Source: Acidimicrobiaceae bacterium
GTDB lineage: Bacteria; Actinomycetota; Acidimicrobiia; Acidimicrobiales; UBA10347
Direction of reading: 5' to 3'
DNA: 5,734 bases
Assembly (NCBI GenBank): GCA_003485885.1
Contig: DNHM01000209.1
Location: 1-5,734, forward strand
Both the position numbers and the translations under genes were made by a program. Under the pieces are notes generated by a model. The model was not told the origin of the DNA. It ran no database searches and saw only the letters and a program-made list of their open reading frames with translations. Positions 1 through 5,491 of the stretch are shown in pieces. Position 1 is the stretch's first letter; each line of letters starts with the position of its first letter.

Positions 1-196
1 CACGCGACTTTCACCGGTGCCGGATCCGGTATCGGGTTGCGTGCCGCGCAAGCGAACCACACCTCGTCATAGCCGACTGCAAGATCGTTGTATCGATGTC
101 GAAAGTCGCGACTGCACAATCCCCAACCAAGCCATTCAATTCGCCGTTTCTGCAAACATGATCGGCATGACCGAAGACGCCCACCTGAGTGTGTGA
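1..196 (+). pseudogene. Possible decayed short-chain dehydrogenase fragment (left edge)
   Basis: No intact gene covers this stretch, but its start reads TFTGAGSGIGLRAAQA on the plus strand, with TGAGSGIG at bases 13-36. This is the glycine-rich NAD(P)-binding motif (TGxxxGIG) of classical short-chain dehydrogenases/reductases. The frame stops at TAG 70-72. In another frame, bases 57-77 read PHLVIAD, which resembles the second beta strand that follows this motif in the family. The third frame is open from base 2 to TGA 194-196 and ends IGMTEDAHLSV. The spacing between these pieces is shorter than in an intact enzyme, so I infer a gene damaged by small deletions. A hairpin begins exactly at the last stop, so the third frame could instead be the genuine tail of an unrelated gene entering from the left. 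The dehydrogenase reading rests mainly on eight residues and could be chance. Confidence 0.3.
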
Positions 197-228
197 AAAG
201 TTACCTCCCCAGGGGAACATAACTTTTC
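195..228. terminator. Bidirectional hairpin terminator candidate
   Basis: GAAAAGTTA at 195-203 is the perfect reverse complement of TAACTTTTC at 220-228. Inside it, TCCCC (206-210) faces GGGGA (212-216), extending the hairpin through a small internal loop. Either strand ends in a short T-run (TTTTC), so it could stop transcription from both sides. It begins one base beyond the stop of the alkyltransferase gene (TGA at 232-230) and overlaps a plus-strand TGA at 194-196. This is the expected place for a shared terminator between converging transcripts. The T-run is only four long, so termination strength is uncertain. Confidence 0.6.
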
Positions 229-229
229 G

Positions 230-763
230 TCAAAAGAGGCGTTGGACCCCGGACTCCAGGTCGAGCAAGAAACGTTTGACGTCGAGACCGCCGCCGAAGC
301 CGACCAGGGAGCCGTCGCTGCCAACTACTCGGTGGCAGGGCACGACGATCGGGATCGGATTGCGGCCATTGGCAGCGCCCACGGCTTGGAATGCCCCAGG
401 GTGACCGGCGATGTCTGATTGTTTACCGTAGGAGATGGTCTCGCCATAGGGGATGGACCGCATAGCGAACCACACGTCGACTTCGAAGTCATTGCCCTCG
501 ACATGTAACGGTAGATCGAAAGCAGTACGGTCACCGTCGAAATACTCGGCAAGCTGGCGGGCGGCGTTGAGCAGCACAGGGTCATCTTTGGCCTCGGGTA
601 CGTCCTCGGACACGAGGCCGAGATCGGCCAATGTGTGCGTCGGAAAAAGGATGTGAGTGATCCCGGTGTTGTCGGCGATCACCATCAGAGGCCCGACCGG
701 TGAGTCCACGGTGCATCGTCGAGGCGACACGAGATAGTCAGCGAGCCTCAGTGGCATGCCCAT
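230..763 (-). CDS. ogt: Methylated-DNA--[protein]-cysteine S-methyltransferase
   Basis: This 177-residue protein repairs O6-alkylguanine (and O4-alkylthymine) in DNA by transferring the alkyl group irreversibly to its own cysteine. The active-site motif PCHRV is at residues 142-146, with Cys143 as acceptor (bases 337-335) and His144 beside it. Around it are the expected family blocks: IPYGETISYG (104-113) in the helix-turn-helix approach, NPIPIVVPCHRVVG (135-148) and GFGGGLDVKRFLLDLE (155-170). The N-terminal 90 residues form the usual variable ribonuclease-H-like domain. There is no Ada-type metal-binding domain, so this is a stand-alone Ogt rather than a regulator. The position of the human arginine finger (Arg128) appears to be Gln126 here. 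ATG 763 is used; a second ATG two codons later is equally possible, and neither has a strong ribosome binding site. It lies 12 bp after the thioesterase stop, so the two are probably co-transcribed. Confidence 0.95.
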   Translation of the reverse strand: MGMPLRLADYLVSPRRCTVDSPVGPLMVIADNTGITHILFPTHTLADLGLVSEDVPEAKDDPVLLNAARQLAEYFDGDRTAFDLPLHVEGNDFEVDVWFAMRSIPYGETISYGKQSDIAGHPGAFQAVGAANGRNPIPIVVPCHRVVGSDGSLVGFGGGLDVKRFLLDLESGVQRLF

Positions 764-775
764 CGTGTGCGCCGC

Positions 776-1588
776 TCAGGTCTTCGGTTTACGTTCGCGC
801 TGCAGGAGTTCTTGAGCGATCGAAGCGATGTGCGAGCCATCCTGAGCGAACAGATTGCCGATCGTGATTCCTCGAGCGCCGGTGAGTCCCCGACATTCCC
901 ATTCGTAGAGGTGCCATTCGTCGGCTCGTAGCGGCCGATGGAACCACATGGAATGGTCCAGGCTGGCGCCAATGAATTGTTCGTGGTTGTTCTCATCGCC
1001 GGTGAACAAGGGATGCAGGCTGCGAGCAGCAGGGAACTGAATCGTGTCGCTGGTAAACGCGAGGCCGCACACATGTAGGTGCGGATCATTGTCGAGCGGG
1101 TCGGTCAGCGTGACCCAGCCCATGGACTTGCCTGAGCCGGGATAGGTGCCCATCGAACGACGTTCCATGATCCAAGGCCAGCTATCGCGCTGGCCCCGCA
1201 TATCTTCCGGCGCTGGTGCAATCGGCATACGCGCAGTCTGCACGTCGGCTTCCTCTTCGAACCGCTGAAACGAACACGAGAGGTGCAGAATGGCGCCGCC
1301 AGATTGCCGTGCCACAACAGCTCGGGTGCAGAAGCTGCGGCCGTTGCGCAGTCGGTCGACCTCGTACCGAATCGGCTCCGTCACGTCGCCACCACGAATG
1401 AAGTAGGCATGGAGTGAATGGGGATGGAAACCCTCGTCGACCGAATGGAGTGCTGCCCGCAACGCTTGTGCCACCACCTGCCCGCCATAAACCCGGCCCC
1501 AGTCGTACGGCGGGCTTAACCCGACCCAAGTGTCGGGGCCGTGTGCCTCAAGTTGCATGACTTCGGCGAAGGTCTTCGGTGCACTCAC
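776..1588 (-). CDS. tesB: Acyl-CoA thioesterase II (TesB family)
   Basis: The product (270 residues) should hydrolyse acyl-CoA to free fatty acid and CoA in the cytoplasm. It has the double hotdog layout of TesB/ACOT8. The N-terminal hotdog carries GRVYGGQVVAQAL (31-43), HSLHAYFIRGGD (57-68) and EVDRLRNGRSFCTR (76-89). The C-terminal hotdog carries SDTIQF (180-185), SLDHSMWFHRP (209-219) and a final IASIAQE (254-260). By alignment from memory with E. coli TesB (Asp204, Thr228, Gln278) and human ACOT8 (Asp, Ser, Gln), the catalytic set here is Asp181, Ser209 and Gln259, the serine variant being normal. Length is slightly short of the E. coli enzyme (286). The start is GTG 1588: the in-frame upstream sequence has no better start before a stop, and the protein then begins at the usual distance from the first domain. 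No clear Shine-Dalgarno sequence is visible. It is the first gene of a pair with the alkyltransferase and is transcribed away from the exporter. Confidence 0.93.
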   Translation of the reverse strand: MSAPKTFAEVMQLEAHGPDTWVGLSPPYDWGRVYGGQVVAQALRAALHSVDEGFHPHSLHAYFIRGGDVTEPIRYEVDRLRNGRSFCTRAVVARQSGGAILHLSCSFQRFEEEADVQTARMPIAPAPEDMRGQRDSWPWIMERRSMGTYPGSGKSMGWVTLTDPLDNDPHLHVCGLAFTSDTIQFPAARSLHPLFTGDENNHEQFIGASLDHSMWFHRPLRADEWHLYEWECRGLTGARGITIGNLFAQDGSHIASIAQELLQRERKPKT

Positions 1589-1748
1589 GTCGTGAGCATA
1601 CGCCCCGCCGGTGTTCTCAGTGCCTCGTCAGATGTCTCGTGCCGCTTAACCAGTTCTGTCACCTGATCCGGTGGTATGAAGCGCTTAGACACCTGACGTG
1701 GGTCCAGCAGGTGCAGGTCTGTTGGGCGTCGGCTTATCCTCGGTCGAC
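1589..1748. promoter_or_regulatory. Divergent control region between thioesterase and exporter genes
   Basis: The promoters for both the minus-strand thioesterase pair and the plus-strand exporter should lie here. I see no convincing -35/-10 pair for either direction. Two small symmetric elements stand out: CACCTGATCCGGTG at 1660-1673, a palindrome with 12 of 14 positions matching, and the perfect 8-bp palindrome AAGCGCTT at 1679-1686. Either could be a repressor site, but both are short enough to occur by chance. A six-codon frame, ATG 1676 to TGA 1694-1696 (MKRLDT), ends one base before the upstream GTG at 1698. Its ribosome-binding sequence would be too close to work well. The stretch 1698-1748 is in frame with the exporter and would be coding if GTG 1698 is the true start. 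Confidence 0.4.
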
Positions 1749-3014
1749 GTGACGACAACGCGCGAGCCGGTCAAGAACACCGGCAACCCGCTGCGGTCGT
1801 TCAAAGAACGCAATGTGCGGATCTTCTTCGGTGGCATCGCCATCAGCAATATCGGCACCTGGGCCCAGTTAACGGTTCTTGTGCTGCTCGTGCGGGAGCT
1901 CGGCGGTGGCGGCCTTGAGCTCGGCATCGTGACCGCGTGTCGTTTCGCCCCGCTGTTGTTCTTGGGGCTGTACGCCGGTGCGATTGCCGACCGCGTTGAT
2001 CGGCACCGCCGCACCATGCAGATGCAAGGCGCACTCGGCATCCTGGCGTTGGTACTTGGTCTTGTCGACTGGCTCGACATGGAAACGTTGCCGCTGCTCT
2101 ACGGCATCTCGATGGCGCAGGGTTTCTTGACAGCGTTCGATAACCCGACACGTCGAACGATGGTCACCGAGATGGTGCCGCCTGAACAGCTTGCGAACGT
2201 GCTCTCGTTGAGCACCACGGTCATGACGGGTTCTCGCTTGTTCGGGCCGGCACTCGGGGCAGTCCTGGCCACGACCGTCGGCACCCACGGCGCCTTCTTC
2301 TTGAATGGCGTGACCTATATCTTCTTCCTGTTCGTGATGAATACCATGGATACGTCGCGTTTCCACCTCTTACCCAAGAGCGTGAAGTCTGCTACGCCGA
2401 TTCGCGACGGCCTGAGCGAGGTGTGGGCCGACCCGGTGCTGCGGATCACCATCGGCGGGTTCGCCTTGATCGCCACCTTTGCGTTCAACCACACGGTGGC
2501 CTTCCCGCTTACGGTCACCGAACGACTCGGTGAGTCTGACGAGTACTACGGCTACCTGTTGTCGGTGATGAGCATCGGTAGTATCGCTGGATCCTTGTTC
2601 GTAGCCCGTCTGGTAGTTGTGTCACAACGGTTCATGCTGATCTGTGCAGCGTTGCTGGGGTCATCTCTGATCGCCTTCTCGTTTGTGACTGCAACATGGG
2701 CAGCCTTCCTCTTGGTCATGCCACTAGGTGCTGGAATGACGTCGTATATGAACTCGTCGAACATCATCGTGCAACAACGCACCAGCCCAGAGATCCGCAG
2801 TCGGGTCCTCGCCCTGATCAGCGTGGTGTTTCTGGGAAGCACACCTATCGGCGGGCCGATCACCGGCATCATCGGTGACGCTGCTGGTGCAGTGTGGGCA
2901 AATCTCTACGGCGGGCTGGTTGTTCTCGGCGTGCTCGTGGTCACCCTGCCAGCGCTCAAGATCGTGACCGGTTCAGTGAACCCGGTTGAGACCGCTCAGG
3001 CCCGAGCGACGTAG
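1749..3014 (+). CDS. MFS transporter, EntS-like MFS_3 family exporter
   Basis: A proton-coupled major facilitator of about 421 residues in the inner membrane, probably an exporter of a small molecule. The sequence has many hydrophobic segments, consistent with twelve helices. The first lies around FFGGIAISNIGTWAQLTVLV. The loop between helices 2 and 3 carries the motif-A-like GLYAGAIADRVDRHRR (bases 1965-2012). The block FDNPTRRTMVTEMVPPEQLA (2136-2195), followed by GSRLFGPALG, is typical of MFS_3 members such as enterobactin exporter EntS and macrolide exporters. The substrate cannot be read from the sequence, and no siderophore or antibiotic biosynthesis gene is nearby. I prefer GTG 1749 because it leaves a normal short tail before NPLRSFKERNVRIFF. 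GTG 1698 gives 438 residues with an odd Gly/Ala-rich leader. Neither has a Shine-Dalgarno sequence. The gene is alone on its strand, faces away from the thioesterase, and its last 19 bases overlap the end of the desaturase gene. Confidence 0.9.
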   Translation: MTTTREPVKNTGNPLRSFKERNVRIFFGGIAISNIGTWAQLTVLVLLVRELGGGGLELGIVTACRFAPLLFLGLYAGAIADRVDRHRRTMQMQGALGILALVLGLVDWLDMETLPLLYGISMAQGFLTAFDNPTRRTMVTEMVPPEQLANVLSLSTTVMTGSRLFGPALGAVLATTVGTHGAFFLNGVTYIFFLFVMNTMDTSRFHLLPKSVKSATPIRDGLSEVWADPVLRITIGGFALIATFAFNHTVAFPLTVTERLGESDEYYGYLLSVMSIGSIAGSLFVARLVVVSQRFMLICAALLGSSLIAFSFVTATWAAFLLVMPLGAGMTSYMNSSNIIVQQRTSPEIRSRVLALISVVFLGSTPIGGPITGIIGDAAGAVWANLYGGLVVLGVLVVTLPALKIVTGSVNPVETAQARAT

Positions 3015-4138
3015 CGCCACTCACCTTCGGTCTCGGTCTCGGCTGCGACCACGCAGTCAGTGCTCAGCCGCCACAACGCCGTATGAATCGGCGTGGGGTC
3101 GAACTGGTACATCTCGGGGAAGGCTGCCTTGATTGCGTTCGTCGCTTCGACAGCGTGGTAGTGCGGAATCCTCGAGAAGAGATGGTGTACAGCGTGGGTC
3201 GAGCCAATGTGATGGTGCACGGTGTCGAGCACTCGGCCATAGGGGCGATCGATCGAGCAGAAGGCGCCCCGGACATAGGACCATTCGTCGCCGTCGAAGT
3301 GAGGAGTGTCGACGTCGGTGTGATGCAACCAGGTGTAGGTGACAAGCCATGCATTGTTGACCAGATAGGGGCCAACGTAGAGCGCCACGACAAGCATCGG
3401 GCTGGTCGCTGCGGCCCACCAGACGAGAACCACAATCATTGTGACGACGCCGATGGTTGACGCAATGACGCGACGGGTGAAACGCGCGGGGAACAGCTTG
3501 TTGGTGAACGGCTTCCACGGCCAGAAGTGGTTGGTGCGGCCGTCTCCGTCGCTCGGTGTTGCACCGGAGATCAGGTAGATCGGCCAGCCGACGAGGAGAT
3601 GGGCGCCCAAGTTGTAGACGCCATAGCCGCGCCGCCCGAGCCGCTTGCGGAGAGCGAGCGCCTTCTGCCCCGAGTCGCGATCGGCTCGCTTCGGCACATG
3701 GGTCTCACCTTGGCTCAGGTGATTGGTCTTCGCATGATGAACTGCGTGACTTCGTTGCCATGCGAAGTACGGCACGAGTAGAGCCGAATGAAACAGGAAA
3801 CCAACGGTGTCTTGCACCAACTTGTTCTTCGAGAATGCACCGTGACCACACTCGTGGGCGATCACCCATACGCCGGTTGTGCACGTGCCGGCAACCAACA
3901 CATACAGCAACCAGACCGGTGTCCATGACAACGTCAGGGGCAGGAAGTTCCACGCCAACACGCCTGGTAGCACTGTGAGCAACACTGACAAGGCTGCGTA
4001 TCGAAGCGAACGGGCCGTGTTGGCTTCGAACACGGCTGGCGGAAGCGCTGCGTGTACCTCGGACTTGGTCGGCACGGTGTCGGCCTGGTTCGCGGTAGAC
4101 GCGGCGGTGAGATCTGGTCTCGCAGTGTCGATGCTCAT
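2996..4138 (-). CDS. Membrane fatty acid desaturase, FAD2-like (delta-12/omega-6 type)
   Basis: The 380-residue product is a membrane di-iron enzyme expected to insert a double bond into an acyl chain using O2 and electrons from an external donor. Three histidine boxes are present: HECGH (95-99, bases 3856-3842), HAVHH (131-135, 3748-3734) and HAVHH (315-319, 3196-3182). Hydrophobic segments lie near 45-65, 76-92, 176-193 and 224-262. Resemblance to plant and fungal oleate delta-12 desaturases runs well beyond the boxes: LPPAVFEANTARS (32-44), DTVGFLFHSALLVPYFAW (110-127), GWPIYL (184-189), the DEWSYVRGAF segment (284-293), HHLFSRIPHYHA (318-329), EATNAIKAAFPEMYQFDPTP (331-350). Length matches FAD2 (about 383). 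No cytochrome b5 domain is fused. Regiospecificity is inferred; Ile324 sits where strict plant desaturases have Met. ATG 4138 is used although the upstream bases are pyrimidine-rich with no Shine-Dalgarno sequence; GTG at codon 22 is an alternative. It follows the flavin monooxygenase gene by 30 bp. Confidence 0.93.
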   Translation of the reverse strand: MSIDTARPDLTAASTANQADTVPTKSEVHAALPPAVFEANTARSLRYAALSVLLTVLPGVLAWNFLPLTLSWTPVWLLYVLVAGTCTTGVWVIAHECGHGAFSKNKLVQDTVGFLFHSALLVPYFAWQRSHAVHHAKTNHLSQGETHVPKRADRDSGQKALALRKRLGRRGYGVYNLGAHLLVGWPIYLISGATPSDGDGRTNHFWPWKPFTNKLFPARFTRRVIASTIGVVTMIVVLVWWAAATSPMLVVALYVGPYLVNNAWLVTYTWLHHTDVDTPHFDGDEWSYVRGAFCSIDRPYGRVLDTVHHHIGSTHAVHHLFSRIPHYHAVEATNAIKAAFPEMYQFDPTPIHTALWRLSTDCVVAAETETEGEWRYVARA

Positions 4139-4168
4139 GGTGGGGGGAAGGGTTTCTGTGTGTGGGAG

Positions 4169-5491
4169 TCAGGACTGTTGACGGATGTGGTCGCGCACGG
4201 TGGTGCCGGTGTATTCGGTGCGGAATCGGCCACGGCGCTGAAGCTCAGGAACGATGTGGTCAACGAACTGTTCGATGGATCCTGGGTTGTGGATCGGCGA
4301 AAGCATAAAACCGTCGCCGCCTGCTTCATCGACGTAATCCAGCATTTGGTCGGTCACTGATTCGGTCGTGCCAGCGAACTGGGGGATGCCCACACTTTGG
4401 CCATGTTTCTGAGCAACCTCGGCGACGGTCATGGATGAGCCATCTGGATTGAGGTACCGAGTGCGCATGCGCTGTAACTCTGGCTCCATGCGATCCGCCA
4501 TCGGTTCGTTCGGGTCGAGCTTGGCCAGGTCGAAGTCGAGGTGCGCCGACAAGATCGCCAACCCTGCTTCGAGCGGCACGAGCGCATTGTGTTCCTCAAG
4601 CAGTTCTTGGGCATGTTCGTCGGTCTCGCCAATGACGGGTTGTGCCCCGAACAGAACTGCGCAATGGTTCGGATCCCGGCCAGCATCGGCAGTTCGGGAC
4701 TTGATGTCGTCGTATAACTCTGCGGCATCAACAGCTCGTGGTTGGATGGCAAAGATGGCGTCGGCATGTTTGGCTGCGAAGTCTTTGCCCTGCGGTGATG
4801 TGCCTGCCTGCAAGATAGCGGGGCCGGTCTGCGGTGACCTGGTGACGTTCAATGGGCCACGTGATGAGTAGAACTCACCTTCGAAGTCGATGCGTCGGAC
4901 CTTGGTCGAATCGACGAACTGAGGTGCCTCAGTATCCATAACCACGGCATCTTTGTCCCAGCTGGCCCATAGTTGGTTACAGACTTCGATGAATTCGTGT
5001 GCCTTCTCATAACGACGCTCGGAAGGCTCACGCTCCTGGCCATAGTTCGCGGCCTGGTTGTGGTTGAGCGACGTAACCACATTCCAGCCAGCACGGCCGC
5101 GGGTCAGATGGTCGATTGTGGCCCACAACCGAGAGACATAGAACGGATGATGATGGCTGGTGCTGAACGTGGCCGCCACTCCGATCTTCTCTGTTACCGC
5201 TGCCATAAAGGACAGCAGCGGAATGGGGTCATGTTCTGGCGCCTGAACTGCATATCGCAGCGCAGGATCGAGCTCGCCGGTATAGGTGTCGGAGAGGTAG
5301 TTCAGGTCGGCGAAGAACACCATGTCGAACAAGCCGCGTTCACATGTCTGAGCGATCTGCTGGTACAGCTCGGGACGGGCCCAGGTATCGGTCTCCCATT
5401 GTGTTAGAGGATGGCGCCACATGGCATGGCTGTGGTACGTCGGCCCGTGAATCAAGAATTGCGCTATGTGCACGTGCTTCTTCGATGTCAT
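4169..5491 (-). CDS. LLM-class flavin-dependent monooxygenase, NtaA/SnaA/DszA family
   Basis: A cytoplasmic monooxygenase of 440 residues with the bacterial-luciferase TIM-barrel fold, using FMNH2 supplied by a separate flavin reductase and O2. The family hallmark GRAGWNVVTSLN is at 132-143, followed by NHNQAANYG. Further family blocks are LFDMVFFAD (54-62), EKIGVAATFSTSHHHPF (101-117), ILQAGTSPQGKDFAAKHADAIF (226-247) and the C-terminal PELQRRGRFRTEYTGTTVRDH (415-435). Relatives attack nitrilotriacetate, EDTA, dibenzothiophene sulfone or pristinamycin precursors, and many remain uncharacterised, so the substrate is unknown. The length matches characterised members (roughly 440-460). I chose ATG 5491 because MTSKKHVHIAQFLIHG is where family similarity begins and AAGG sits nine bases upstream; an in-frame ATG at 5644 would add 51 residues unlike the family. 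No flavin reductase is encoded in the window. It is probably the first gene of an operon with the desaturase 30 bp downstream. Confidence 0.92.
   Translation of the reverse strand: MTSKKHVHIAQFLIHGPTYHSHAMWRHPLTQWETDTWARPELYQQIAQTCERGLFDMVFFADLNYLSDTYTGELDPALRYAVQAPEHDPIPLLSFMAAVTEKIGVAATFSTSHHHPFYVSRLWATIDHLTRGRAGWNVVTSLNHNQAANYGQEREPSERRYEKAHEFIEVCNQLWASWDKDAVVMDTEAPQFVDSTKVRRIDFEGEFYSSRGPLNVTRSPQTGPAILQAGTSPQGKDFAAKHADAIFAIQPRAVDAAELYDDIKSRTADAGRDPNHCAVLFGAQPVIGETDEHAQELLEEHNALVPLEAGLAILSAHLDFDLAKLDPNEPMADRMEPELQRMRTRYLNPDGSSMTVAEVAQKHGQSVGIPQFAGTTESVTDQMLDYVDEAGGDGFMLSPIHNPGSIEQFVDHIVPELQRRGRFRTEYTGTTVRDHIRQQS

Noticed and set aside
3083..3460. 125-residue plus-strand frame inside the desaturase
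   Set aside because: Lies entirely within the conserved desaturase coding sequence and looks like a mirror frame caused by codon bias.
2996..4138. The window being eukaryotic DNA because of the FAD2-like gene
   Set aside because: All five genes are uninterrupted, closely packed with 12- and 30-bp gaps, some start with GTG, and the neighbours are bacterial families such as NtaA-type monooxygenase and EntS-like MFS.
4431..4871. 146-residue plus-strand frame inside the monooxygenase
   Set aside because: Antisense to a strongly conserved gene, Ser/Ala-rich composition, no family resemblance.
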